Of a stretch of 64,000 bases of DNA, positions 25,793 to 33,941 are shown piece by piece. This stretch comes from Marinactinospora thermotolerans DSM 45154 (lineage in GTDB: Bacteria > Actinomycetota > Actinomycetes > Streptosporangiales > Streptosporangiaceae), in contig NZ_FUWS01000001.1 of the NCBI RefSeq assembly GCF_900167435.1, forward strand, positions 125,295 to 189,294, written 5' to 3'. Within the stretch, counting starts at the first letter, position 1. Each line of letters opens with the position of its first letter. The notes beneath the pieces are model-generated. The model was not told the DNA's origin, searched no databases, and was given only the letters and a program-made list of their open reading frames with translations. A program made the translations under genes and the position numbers.

Positions 25793-25988
25793 ATGGATAC
25801 CGCCGAGAAGAAGCGGGATCTCGAGCGGATCGAGGCCGACGGCTACATCACCGTCAACGAGTTGACGACGGCCCGGAAGAAGGACGACCGGGTCAGCGAG
25901 GACCAGCCTGAACAGCATCGTCCAGATCGCCGACACGGACGGCGACCACCGCCTCGACTTCGAGGAGTCCACCACGTTCGTCCGCTGA
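25793..25988 (+). pseudogene. EF-hand calcium-binding protein, frameshifted
   Basis: The first frame reads MDTAEKKRDLERIEADGYIT then VNELTTARKKDDRVSEDQ. One extra base then shifts the frame, and the original sense continues as LNSIVQIADTDGDHRLDFEE and STTFVR to TGA 25986. The whole matches a two-EF-hand calerythrin-like protein of about 68 residues. The second loop DTDGDHRLDFEE is intact. The first loop is two residues short (IEADGYIT where IDxDGDGYIT is expected), so that site could not bind calcium normally. Two independent lesions make this a pseudogene, unless the frameshift is a sequencing error. Confidence 0.65.
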
Positions 25989-26716
25989 CGCCTTCCGGCG
26001 CGGTGGCGGGCCGCGCGTGGGATCGGGGCTAGGCCTCCCCCCGACGAACGTGGGGCTCCATCACGCGACGGCTGGATACGCGGAGCCACCAGAGCGCGTT
26101 CCGATCGCATCGGGGTCAGGCGGGGCGCACCCGATATCCACGCGCCACTGGAGTCCGCACCGGATCCCCGAGGCGGAGGCCGGAAAGAGCCGAGAGGCCA
26201 CCAGACGGTGGATCCCCCGGCGAGGTCTCCCCACGTGTGACGGGCCACGGCCTGGACGGATGTGTTTCCCCGGGCCGGCGGCGACGGGTCGTGTCCGTCC
26301 CTTGAGGCGCCGTGAACCGGGGAGCACCAAAGGCGCAGAACCCGCCGTGCTCGTAGGACTTCGGAACACCGTCCTCGGCGGCGGGGATCGTCCAGGGATG
26401 GCCCACGCCCTCCCACCCGGTCCACAGGGTCACCTGCGGACCGGGGGACGGATCGGAGCACCTGGGGGCGGATGCCGCCGGACAGTCCGCGCCTGTCGCC
26501 GCCGAAGTCCGGGTTGTCGGCCCCGTCCGGATCGCCGTTGCGCGGACGGCGTTGATCGCCAACTCCGACAACGGCCTCGCCGGCATCCGCGGGAACCTCA
26601 TCGGGGGCGACCCCTCGCACGCCCACGACGCCGCGTCGGTCCGGGCAGAGGCGTGCGAAGCGCCGGGCGAAGACACCCGCCAGGTCCGGCCCCGGCCGGG
26701 GCGGGGACCTCGCGGC
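25989..26716. other. Intergenic stretch with possible decayed coding fragment
   Basis: About 730 bases without an intact gene. On the minus strand at 26312-26434 a non-low-complexity stretch reads QVTLWTGWEGVGHPWTIPAA then EDGVPKSYEHGGFCAFGAPR. It looks like real protein, vaguely like a secreted beta/gamma-crystallin or I36-inhibitor fold, but its frame has no plausible start or continuation. Confidence 0.3.
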
Positions 26717-27448
26717 TCAGTCCCCGGGAAGGAAACGCGCCCGCAGATCGGGACGGAGGAACGCCGCCGGCGAGGCGATGGACAGCCCGCCGTCCACCGG
26801 CAGCACCACGCCGGTGACGAACGACGCCCGCGCTCCCGATAGGAACGCCACCGCCGCGGCGACCTCCTCGGGGGTGCCGGTGCGCCGGAGCGGGTAGCCC
26901 TCGCTGGCGGCGGGAAGGTCACCGCCGCCGATGAGACCGGGCGCGACCGCGTTCACCCGGATCCCGCGCGGCCCGTACTCCAGGGCGAGCTGGCGTACCA
27001 GCCCGTCCACGCCCGCCTTGGCCGCGGCGTAGCCGGGCAGGCCCGGTGCGGCGAGGAACCCGTTGACCGAGCTGACCGCGGTGATCGCGGCCCCCTCCCC
27101 GAGCAGGGGCAGGGCGGCGCGGCAGGTGTAGAACATCGATCCGAGCGTGGTGTCGATGGCGGCGCGCCACTGGCCGTCGCTGGTCTCGGCGGCGGGCGCG
27201 ACCGGCATCACCGCCGCCGCGGGAACGACCACGTCCAGTCCGCCCAGCACCCCGTGGGCACGGCCGACCGCCTCCGTCGCGCCCTCGGGGTCGGCGCAGT
27301 CGGCGGCGAGGGTCTCGACGAACGCGGAATCCTCGAAGGGCTCCAGCGCGACGCCGACGACACGGTCCCCCTGCTCGGCGAAGGCCCGTGCGATGGCCCG
27401 CCCGATCGGCGAGGACCCGCCGACGACGAGGACCCTGCGGCCGGTCAC
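26717..27448 (-). CDS. SDR family dehydrogenase of the sugar-acid locus
   Basis: 243-residue classical short-chain dehydrogenase. The nucleotide site is VLVVGGSSPIGRAIARAFAE, a variant of TGxxxGxG with VGG-SSP. The catalytic part has AVSSVNGFLAAPGLPGYAAA followed by K (Ser and YxxxK), and the C-terminal PVDGGLSIASP is typical. It should oxidise or reduce a sugar or sugar-acid hydroxyl with NAD(P). GTG 27448 overlaps the preceding aldolase gene by 4 bases, and it is the last gene of a three-gene operon with the enolase-superfamily enzyme. Confidence 0.85.
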   Translation of the reverse strand: MTGRRVLVVGGSSPIGRAIARAFAEQGDRVVGVALEPFEDSAFVETLAADCADPEGATEAVGRAHGVLGGLDVVVPAAAVMPVAPAAETSDGQWRAAIDTTLGSMFYTCRAALPLLGEGAAITAVSSVNGFLAAPGLPGYAAAKAGVDGLVRQLALEYGPRGIRVNAVAPGLIGGGDLPAASEGYPLRRTGTPEEVAAAVAFLSGARASFVTGVVLPVDGGLSIASPAAFLRPDLRARFLPGD

Positions 27449-28392
27449 CGTCCGTCCCCGACGGTGGCGGCGGCACCGGCCAGAACCTCGTCGTAGCCGG
27501 GCAGGGCGAGGTCGGCGAGGAGGTCGGCGAGCACCCTGGCGGAGTCCGCGCCCAGCGGGACGGCGGGAGAGCGGACCGTCGCCGACTCGATGACGCCGCG
27601 CGCCACCAGGACCTCCTTGTGCACGGCCCAGGCCAGCCCCGGCTGCATGCCGAAACGGATGAGCGGCAGCAGCGGATCGTAGGCGCGGCGGGCCTGCGCG
27701 TGCCGGCCCTCCTCCCACAGGCGCAGGACCCCGGCGAGCACGTCGCTGAACTCGCAGGCCGGCATGGTGCCGACCGCGCCGGCCGCGTACTCCTCCAGCA
27801 GGAAGAAGGCGTTCTGGCCGCCCAGGAGCACCGCCTGGGCGCCGTGGGCCTCCAGGGCGGCGCGCACGGCCGCGGTCTTCACCGCGGTGGGCGGGGCCTC
27901 GACCTTGACCGAGGTGACGCCGGGCAGGGTGGCCAGCTCGGCGATGACGTCGGGGGCGATGGCGACCCCGGTGGCGCCCGGCGCGTCCTGGACCATCACG
28001 TCCAGGCCGGTGGCGGCGGCGACGCGGGCGTAGAAGTCGACCACCTGGCGCGGCCCGGGCTTGACCAGGTAGGGCGGCAGGACCATGAGGGTGTCGGCGC
28101 CGCCCGCCTCGGCGGCCCGCGCCTGCTCGATGGCGATCTCGGCCGAGGTGCCGTTGACCCCGGCGATGACGGGAACGGCGCCGGCGGTCTCCTCGGTGAC
28201 GACGGCGAGGATCTCGGCGCGTTCCGCCGTGGTCAGCGCGAACCCTTCGCTGGCCATGCCGAAGACCGCGAGCCCGTCGACCCCACAGGCGAGCTGGAAG
28301 CGGACCAGCCGGCGCAGCCCCTCGGTGTCGAGGGAGCCGTCGGGTCGGAAGGGGGTGGCGAGGATGGGCAGGAGCCCGCTGAGCTGGGTCAT
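27445..28392 (-). CDS. DHDPS/KDG aldolase family lyase
   Basis: 315 residues of the class I aldolase DapA/NanA superfamily. LPILATPFRPDGSLDTEGLR is the start signature, FGMASEGFALTTAERAEI the GxxGE-like turn, and VLPPYLVKP carries the active Tyr. The Schiff-base Lys is in GVTSVKVEAPP. With its neighbours it is more likely a 2-keto-3-deoxy-sugar-acid aldolase or dehydratase than a lysine-biosynthesis DapA. ATG 28392 is preceded by AAAGG; the longer frame to 28431 would run into the upstream gene. It overlaps the SDR by 4 bases. Confidence 0.8.
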   Translation of the reverse strand: MTQLSGLLPILATPFRPDGSLDTEGLRRLVRFQLACGVDGLAVFGMASEGFALTTAERAEILAVVTEETAGAVPVIAGVNGTSAEIAIEQARAAEAGGADTLMVLPPYLVKPGPRQVVDFYARVAAATGLDVMVQDAPGATGVAIAPDVIAELATLPGVTSVKVEAPPTAVKTAAVRAALEAHGAQAVLLGGQNAFFLLEEYAAGAVGTMPACEFSDVLAGVLRLWEEGRHAQARRAYDPLLPLIRFGMQPGLAWAVHKEVLVARGVIESATVRSPAVPLGADSARVLADLLADLALPGYDEVLAGAAATVGDGR

Positions 28393-28427
28393 GTCGGCCT
28401 TTCGTCGTGGTCGTGTGCTGGCGGGGG

Positions 28428-29606
28428 TCACCGGGCGCAGGCGTGGTGGCGCGTGGCGGTGGCGCGGATCCGGTCCTCGTCGACGTCGAGGCCCAGGCCG
28501 GGACGCTCGTCCAGGCCGAAGCCGTCAGGGCCGACGTCGAACGCGAAGCCGAGGGCGGCGGCGGTCTCCACCGTCGTGGGCTGGTACTCGAAGAAGGGGC
28601 TGTCCTCGGTCGCGGCGCTGACGTGCAGCCCGGCGGCCAGCGCCGGCCCCAAGGCCACGGAGTGGTGGGGGGCGAGGGGGACGTGGTGGGCCGCGCACAG
28701 TTCGGCGATGGCCGTGGCCTCGGTGATACCGGTGCGTCCGACGTCGGGCTGGGCCAGCCCGATCGCGCCGGCGGCCAGCCACTGGGCGAACTCGTAGCGG
28801 GTGCGCAGGGTCTCGCCGATGGCGATCGGCAGTTCGATCCGGTCGGCGAGGCGGCGGTGGGCGTCGACGTCCTCGGGGGCGAGCGGCGCCTCCAGGAAGA
28901 CGACGCCGCGGTCGGCGAGCTCCCGGCCGAGCCGGGCCGCCTGGGCGGGGCCGTAGCGCCAGTGGGCGTCGACGGCGACGTCGAGGTCGGGGGCCGCGGC
29001 GCGCACGGCGTCGACGGTGGCGAGGTCGGTGTCCACGCCGTAGCCCAGGTGGAGCTTGACGGTGCGGGCGCCCTTCTCCTGCCAGGCGCGGGCGAGTTCG
29101 GCGCGTCCGGCGTCGTCGGGCCGGGGCAGGCCGGAGACGTAGGCGGGGACCCGGTCGCGGTGGGCGCCGCCGAGTAGCCGGGCGACGCTGAGCCCGCTGA
29201 TCCTCCCGGCGAGGTCCCACAGGGCGATGTCCAGGGCGGCCAGTGCGTCGGCCTGGTGGCCGACAAGGTGGCCGCGTTCGCGCATCAGGGCGCGCAGGCG
29301 GGCCCAGGCGGGCCGGGGCGCGGCGGCGTCGGAGCCGATGAGCTGGGGGCCGAGGAGCCGGTCGACGATCTCGGCGGGAATCTCGGGGCCGACCGGCGCC
29401 AGCGCCTCACCCCAGCCGGCGGTGCCGTCCTCGGCCTCGACCCGGACCAGCAGGGTCTCGAACGAGGCCGAGTACAGGCTGCGCCAGGGTTCGCGGACCC
29501 GGTAGCCGGCGTCGGCGGTGAGCTCGGTGCCGTCGGGAAGCGCTCCGAGGTAGGCGGCGGGGCCGCGGACCTTGAGCACAAACGTCTCCACATCACGAAT
29601 GAGCAT
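28428..29606 (-). CDS. Enolase-superfamily enzyme (mandelate racemase/sugar-acid dehydratase group)
   Basis: 392 residues. The N-terminal capping domain contains FETLLVRVEAEDGTAGWGEA. The barrel holds ARTVKLHLGYG (base Lys region), the metal ligands in VAVDAHWRYG, VFLEAPLAPED and IAIGETLRTRYEF, then GLAQPDVGRTGITEATAIAE and the His segment APHHSVALGP. The QPD...HH pair is the usual Asp-His dyad of the mandelate racemase group, which includes sugar-acid dehydratases and lactone cycloisomerases. It is first in the minus-strand operon, divergent from the transporter, with GGGAG before ATG 29606. It probably dehydrates an aldonate/aldarate or opens its lactone. Confidence 0.85.
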   Translation of the reverse strand: MLIRDVETFVLKVRGPAAYLGALPDGTELTADAGYRVREPWRSLYSASFETLLVRVEAEDGTAGWGEALAPVGPEIPAEIVDRLLGPQLIGSDAAAPRPAWARLRALMRERGHLVGHQADALAALDIALWDLAGRISGLSVARLLGGAHRDRVPAYVSGLPRPDDAGRAELARAWQEKGARTVKLHLGYGVDTDLATVDAVRAAAPDLDVAVDAHWRYGPAQAARLGRELADRGVVFLEAPLAPEDVDAHRRLADRIELPIAIGETLRTRYEFAQWLAAGAIGLAQPDVGRTGITEATAIAELCAAHHVPLAPHHSVALGPALAAGLHVSAATEDSPFFEYQPTTVETAAALGFAFDVGPDGFGLDERPGLGLDVDEDRIRATATRHHACAR

Positions 29607-29654
29607 CGAACTCCCAAAGTGACCCTTGACATGTCCTGTTTGTTAAATCACTGT

Positions 29655-29667
29655 TGCACACACTGCA
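29655..29667. promoter_or_regulatory. Candidate IclR box in the divergent promoter region
   Basis: TGCACACACTGCA, an inverted repeat TGCA-N5-TGCA, matches 10 of 13 bases of TGCGCACAGCGCA at the start of the IclR gene (33907-33919). A second palindrome, TGCATG-TCC-CATGCA, overlaps it at 29664-29678. A weak plus-strand promoter, TTGACA (29626-29631) with CACTGT 17 bases on, would place the box near +1 of the transporter transcript, while the enolase-type gene reads the other way. Confidence 0.5.
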
Positions 29668-29774
29668 TGTCCCATGCAATGTGATCGCCGATACGGCGCT
29701 CACTGCACAGCCGTACCGAAACGGCTGGTGAACACCGTCCCTGCCCTCGAACCACACGACGACGCGAGGTAGTC

Positions 29775-31097
29775 ATGACCGAAGGAACCTCAGGCGTGCG
29801 CGACGCCGGGATCACCCCGCCCACGGCGCGCGAATCCAGGCGGGTGCTCATCGCCACCGGCATCGGCCACTTCGTGGAGTGGTTCGAGATGGGCATCTAC
29901 GGCACCCTGGCCACCAGCATCGCGGCGAACTTCTTCGCCCCCGGCGACCCCACCGCGGCGCTGTTGTCCACCTTCGCCCTGTTCGCGGTCTCCTTCGTGG
30001 TGCGCCCGCTGGGCGGGCTGTTCTGGGGACCGCTCGGCGACCGGATCGGCCGCAAGAGGGTCCTCGCCCTGATCGTGCTCATCACCTCCGGCGCGACCTT
30101 CCTCATCGGCGTGCTGCCGACCTACGCCACGGTGGGCGCGCTCGCCCCGCTGCTGCTGGTGCTGGCCCGCCTGGTCCAGGGGTTCGCGGCCGGTGGCGAG
30201 TCGGCCAGCGCCACCACGCTGCTGTTCGAGTACGCGCCAAAGCACCGGCGCGGCTTCCTCACCAGTTGGGTGGACACCTTCGGCTTCCTGGCCTTCGTCG
30301 CCGGCTCCGGCCTGGCCCTGCTGCTGACCGCCGTGCTGGGCGAGGCCGCGATCACCGAGTGGGCCTGGCGTCTGCCGTTCCTGCTCGCCCTGCCGCTGGG
30401 CCTGGTCGGGCTGTACCTGAGGATGAAGCTGGAGGACACCCCCGAGTTCCGCCGCCTGGAGAGCCTGGGCGAGGTCGCCTCCTCCCCCATCAAGGAGACG
30501 TTCCGGGCCGGGCGCACCGCCATGCTGGTGCTGGCCGGGATGGTGGTCATCAAGGCGGTCGCGCACTGGACGTTGCAGACCTTCATGCCGAGCTATCTGC
30601 GGGAGACCCTCGGGTTCGACGCGCTGGAGTCGTTCGAGGTCACCACGGTCTGCCTGGCCATCGTCGCGGTCCTGGTGCCGTTCATGGGGCACCTGTCGGA
30701 CCGGGTGGGCCGCAAGCCGGTGCTGATCGCCGGGGCGGGCGGTTTCCTGGTACTGGCCTATCCGGCGTTTTGGATGATGTCGCTGGGCAGCACGCTGCTG
30801 GCGGTGGCCGCCATGGCGCTGCTGGGCGTGCTCATCGCGGCCTTCGACGGCGCGGTCAACGCCGCCATGGCCGAACTGTTCCCGCCGCGGGTGCGCAACG
30901 GCGCCATCGCCATCCCCTACAACATCGCCGTCGCCCTGTTCGGCGGGACCGCGCCCTACATCGCGACCCTGCTCGTCTCGACGACCGGGTTCGCGCTCAG
31001 CCCCGCCTTCTACATCATGTTCGTCGCCGCGATCTCCCTGGGGACCGTGCTGCGCATCCGCGAGACCGCCGGTCCCGCCGCCCGTACCACCGCCTGA
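29775..31097 (+). CDS. MHS family organic acid:H+ symporter
   Basis: 440-residue major facilitator of the metabolite:H+ symporter (KgtP/ProP/ShiA-like) type. Signatures are GIGHFVEWFEMGIYGTLATS in helix 1, FVVRPLGGLFWGPLGDRIGR as motif A, and FAAGGESASATTLLFEYAPK then HRRGFLTSW between helices 4 and 5. It has 12 helices. GAGGT precedes ATG 29775. As first gene of the plus-strand operon with the secreted BNR-4 protein and SMP-30 lactonase, it most likely imports the sugar acid or lactone they produce or process. Confidence 0.85.
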   Translation: MTEGTSGVRDAGITPPTARESRRVLIATGIGHFVEWFEMGIYGTLATSIAANFFAPGDPTAALLSTFALFAVSFVVRPLGGLFWGPLGDRIGRKRVLALIVLITSGATFLIGVLPTYATVGALAPLLLVLARLVQGFAAGGESASATTLLFEYAPKHRRGFLTSWVDTFGFLAFVAGSGLALLLTAVLGEAAITEWAWRLPFLLALPLGLVGLYLRMKLEDTPEFRRLESLGEVASSPIKETFRAGRTAMLVLAGMVVIKAVAHWTLQTFMPSYLRETLGFDALESFEVTTVCLAIVAVLVPFMGHLSDRVGRKPVLIAGAGGFLVLAYPAFWMMSLGSTLLAVAAMALLGVLIAAFDGAVNAAMAELFPPRVRNGAIAIPYNIAVALFGGTAPYIATLLVSTTGFALSPAFYIMFVAAISLGTVLRIRETAGPAARTTA

Positions 31098-31122
31098 CCC
31101 CTTGGAAAGGATCCGACGACCC

Positions 31123-32952
31123 GTGCCATCGAAGCCGCGCACGCTCATCGCCTCCGCGACCGCCGTGGCCGTCGCGCTCCCGTTGTCCCTGCTGCCGGCC
31201 GCCCCGGCGCTCGCCGCCGACACCGAGGAGGTCCTGCCCTACGCGGTGGACGACTCCAACCAGGCCGCCTGGTGGACCCCCCTGGACTCCTTCGGGGGCT
31301 CGGACTACTTCGCCTTCAACGCCCCCGCCTCCGCGGCCGGCCGGCACGAGGTGCACATCGCCGAACGCGCCGCGTCGGGCGCGTGGAGTTCGGACTGCCT
31401 GCGCGCCGAGGCCGGCGGGCCGTGCGTCACCTACCCCGACGACCTGGGGCACAACCAGCCCTCGATCGTCGTGGACGGGACGGGACGCATCCACGCCTTC
31501 GTGTCCATGCACAACGACGCCTGGCGCTACTACCGCTCACGGACCCCCGGTGACATCGGCTCGATGACCGAGGCGGCCGCCGACCTGCCCGACGCCGACG
31601 GCGCCTACACCTATCCCGTCACCGCCCGCGACGACACGACCGGCGACGTCTACGTGCTGGTGCGCGCCGCCGACGACGCCGGCGGCCGGCGGATGGGACG
31701 CCTCTACCACTGGGACGACGACACCGCCGTCTGGGCCCGGGAGGCGACGGTCGGTTCGGCGACGGGCCACTCCTTCTACCCAGACGACCTGGCGGTCGAC
31801 GGCGAGGGGCGGCTCCACGTGCTGTGGGAGTGGGGTCCCTTCCCCGCCGACCCCTTCCGGCACGTGGGCTCCTACCTCGTCTACGACCCCGCGACGGGCC
31901 GGGCCGAGGACGCCGCGGGCGCCCCGGTCTCCCTGCCCGCCTCGCCGTCCTCCGGCGGCGCGGTGGTCTACCAGCCCTACACCGAGGGCGAGGACATCTC
32001 CACCGCGGCGCCGTCGTTGCAGAGCGCCAAACTCGCGTTGGACGAGGAGGGCCGGCTGGCGGGGATCGCCTACCGGTTCCGCGTGGCGGAGCCGGCGACC
32101 GGAGCCCCCGGCTTCGACGTCCGGCACGCCCGGTGGACCGGTTCGGGCTGGGAGCGCGAGATCGTGGCCGCCGCCGGTGTTTCGGGGGTGCAGACGTCGG
32201 CGGCGGTCGACGTCACCACCGCCCGCGGCCTCACCCGGGTCTACTTCGTCGCCGAGTGGGCCTCGTGCACCGGCGCGGGCAGCCGGGTGGTGCGGGCCGA
32301 GCGCACCGGGGAGGGCCCGTGGCGCTTCGACGCGGTGGGGACCGAGCGGCCGCGCTCGCAGCGGCTGGCCGCGCGCACCACGTCGACCGGGGCCGACCTC
32401 CTCTACGTCAGCGCCCCCTACGCGCGCCCCTCCTCCGGGACGGTGTCGCGGCTGGCGCTGCCGCGCCCCGCCGCCTCCCCGGGCGCCTCCTGGGCGGACC
32501 TGGCCGCCGAGCTGACCGGCGAACCCGCCACCGGCGGCAACATCGCCCTGGGCGGACGGGTGTCGGTCTCCTCCTCCCGCGACGCCGCCACCGGCGGGGA
32601 ACTGGCCGTGGACGGCGACTGCTCCGACGCCTCCCGCTGGATCTCGGCCGAGGGCGACACCCGGCCCACCATCACGGTCGATCCCGGCCGGGTGGCCGAG
32701 GTGTCCCGGGTACGGGTGGCCAGCGGCTACACCCCCGATCCCGCCTCGACCGTGTTGAAGGACTTCTCGGTGCGCGGGCGGCTTCCCGGGGGCTCGTGGG
32801 TCACCCTGGCCACGATCGCCGACAACACCGAGCAGGCCCGCGTGGTCGAGGTGCCGGCGACCGAGGTCGACCGGATCCAGCTGGTCATCACCGACCCCTC
32901 GCGGTCCGAGGTGGACGTCGCGCGGGTGCGCGAGCTGGAGATCTACGAGTGA
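31123..32952 (+). CDS. Secreted BNR-4 propeller protein with F5/8C-like domain (candidate polysaccharide lyase)
   Basis: 609 residues. A signal peptide (basic start MPSKPRTL, hydrophobic SATAVAVALPLSLLPAAPAL, cleavage after ALA) marks export. Residues 35-465 look like a BNR-4-type beta-propeller: LGHNQPSIVVDGTGRIHAFV, MHNDAWRYYRS, TGHSFYPDDLAVDGEGRLHV. That pattern is shared with propeller polysaccharide lyases such as ulvan lyases. Residues 470-609 resemble a galactose-binding F5/8C (CBM32-like) domain with NIALGGRVSVSSSRDAATGG. GTG 31123 gives a clean signal peptide; the TTG 21 bases before is weaker. Between a transporter and a lactonase, it likely releases the oligosaccharide or uronate used by this locus. 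The lyase activity is inferred. Confidence 0.7.
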   Translation: MPSKPRTLIASATAVAVALPLSLLPAAPALAADTEEVLPYAVDDSNQAAWWTPLDSFGGSDYFAFNAPASAAGRHEVHIAERAASGAWSSDCLRAEAGGPCVTYPDDLGHNQPSIVVDGTGRIHAFVSMHNDAWRYYRSRTPGDIGSMTEAAADLPDADGAYTYPVTARDDTTGDVYVLVRAADDAGGRRMGRLYHWDDDTAVWAREATVGSATGHSFYPDDLAVDGEGRLHVLWEWGPFPADPFRHVGSYLVYDPATGRAEDAAGAPVSLPASPSSGGAVVYQPYTEGEDISTAAPSLQSAKLALDEEGRLAGIAYRFRVAEPATGAPGFDVRHARWTGSGWEREIVAAAGVSGVQTSAAVDVTTARGLTRVYFVAEWASCTGAGSRVVRAERTGEGPWRFDAVGTERPRSQRLAARTTSTGADLLYVSAPYARPSSGTVSRLALPRPAASPGASWADLAAELTGEPATGGNIALGGRVSVSSSRDAATGGELAVDGDCSDASRWISAEGDTRPTITVDPGRVAEVSRVRVASGYTPDPASTVLKDFSVRGRLPGGSWVTLATIADNTEQARVVEVPATEVDRIQLVITDPSRSEVDVARVRELEIYE

Positions 32953-32955
32953 GGA

Positions 32956-32985
32956 CGTCCCCGGCGGGCCTGCCCGCCGGGGACG
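32956..32985 (+). terminator. Perfect hairpin between the BNR-4 and SMP-30 genes
   Basis: 14-bp stem CGTCCCCGGCGGGC (32956-32969) with GCCCGCCGGGGACG (32972-32985), only 3 bases after the BNR-4 stop and 17 before the next start. It could be a terminator, or an intercistronic stabilising or attenuating hairpin that lowers expression of the lactonase relative to the secreted enzyme. Confidence 0.5.
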
Positions 32986-33002
32986 CGAGGAAGGGGGCGG
33001 CC

Positions 33003-33860
33003 GTGTCGGACGGCGTCGAACAGGTCACCGATCCGATCGCCGAGCACGGCGAGGGGCCGGTGTGGTTCCCCGCCTGGGGCGGGCTGGTCTGGGTGGACAT
33101 GTTCGCCGGCGACGTGCTCGCGGTGGAGCCCGGCTCCGGTCGGGTGCGCCGCAGGCACGTGGCGGGGCTGGTGGCGGCCGTCCGCCCCCGTGTCGGCGGG
33201 GGCGCGGTCGTGGCGACCGAACGGGGCTTCCTGCTCGTCGACGCGGACGGGGGCCGGCGCGACCTCGGCGAGCTGTGGAGCGATCCGGGGATGCGGATGA
33301 ACGACGGCGGCTGCGACCCCGACGGGCGTTTCTACTGCGGGACGCTGGCCGGTGGACCGCTCCGCGGCGCCGGCCGGCTCTACCGGCTCGACGCCGAGGG
33401 GCGGATCGAGCCGGTGCTGGAGGGGGTGACGGTCTCCAACGGCCTGGCCTGGAGCCCTGACGGCTCGACGGCCTACTACGTCGACAGCGCGACCCGGCGG
33501 GTCGACGCCTTCGACTACACGCGGCGGGACGGGTTGCGGCGGCGCCGCCCGTTCGCGGAGTTCCCCGAGGAGGGGGGTGTCCCCGACGGGATCGCCGTGG
33601 ACGCCGAGGGCGGGGTGTGGGTGGCGCTGTGGGGCGGGGGGCGGGTATGCCGCCTGTCCCCCTCCGGACGGGTCGAGGCCGTGGTGGAGCTCCCCGTGTC
33701 GCGGGTGAGCGCGTGCGCGTTCGGCGGTCCGGGGCTGCGCGACCTGTACGTGACGACTTCGCGGCTGGGTCTCGCCCCCGGCACCGAGCCGGCCGCCGGC
33801 GCGTTGTTCCGGCTGCGGTCGGGTGTCGCGGGGTTGCCGGTTTCGGCCTATGCGGGCTGA
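33003..33860 (+). CDS. SMP-30/gluconolactonase family lactonase
   Basis: 285-residue six-bladed propeller of the SMP-30/regucalcin/LRE group, which hydrolyses sugar-acid lactones with a divalent metal. The likely ligands are Glu in IAEHGEGPVWFPAWGGLVWV, Asn in MRMNDGGCDPDGRFYCGTL, Asn in VTVSNGLAWSPDGSTAYYVD and Asp in GGVPDGIAVDAEGGVWVAL. No signal peptide, so cytosolic. GTG 33003 follows GAGGAAGGGGG; an earlier GTG (32949) overlapping the BNR-4 stop would add a Pro/Gly-rich lead and is less likely. Its place in the locus fits lactone opening before the enolase-superfamily step. Confidence 0.85.
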   Translation: MSDGVEQVTDPIAEHGEGPVWFPAWGGLVWVDMFAGDVLAVEPGSGRVRRRHVAGLVAAVRPRVGGGAVVATERGFLLVDADGGRRDLGELWSDPGMRMNDGGCDPDGRFYCGTLAGGPLRGAGRLYRLDAEGRIEPVLEGVTVSNGLAWSPDGSTAYYVDSATRRVDAFDYTRRDGLRRRRPFAEFPEEGGVPDGIAVDAEGGVWVALWGGGRVCRLSPSGRVEAVVELPVSRVSACAFGGPGLRDLYVTTSRLGLAPGTEPAAGALFRLRSGVAGLPVSAYAG

Positions 33861-33865
33861 CGGTT

Positions 33866-33895
33866 TTGTGCCCGTGGCACCACGCCCCGTAGAAT
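33866..33895 (+). promoter_or_regulatory. Promoter of the IclR gene
   Basis: -35-like TTGTGC (33866-33871), 18-base spacer, near-consensus -10 TAGAAT (33890-33895). Transcription would begin near 33902-33906, right where the inverted repeat 33906-33920 begins. Confidence 0.5.
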
Positions 33896-33905
33896 TCGAT
33901 CATTC

Positions 33906-33920
33906 ATGCGCACAGCGCAT
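33906..33920. promoter_or_regulatory. Candidate IclR autoregulatory box
   Basis: Inverted repeat ATGCGC-ACA-GCGCAT; its core TGCGCACAGCGCA resembles the 13-mer at 29655-29667. At the expected transcription start, bound regulator would block its own gene. Confidence 0.5.
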
Positions 33921-33941
33921 CACTCATGCGATGGGAACGGT

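Noticed and set aside
26717-29266. An 849-codon minus-strand frame extending the SDR gene
   Set aside because: The upstream part overlaps the DHDPS-like and enolase-type genes out of frame and has no family match; the SDR starts at GTG 27448 by a 4-base overlap.
31824-33860. A 678-codon frame extending the SMP-30 lactonase upstream
   Set aside because: The extra part overlaps the BNR-4 gene in another frame; a strong ribosome site lies before GTG 33003.
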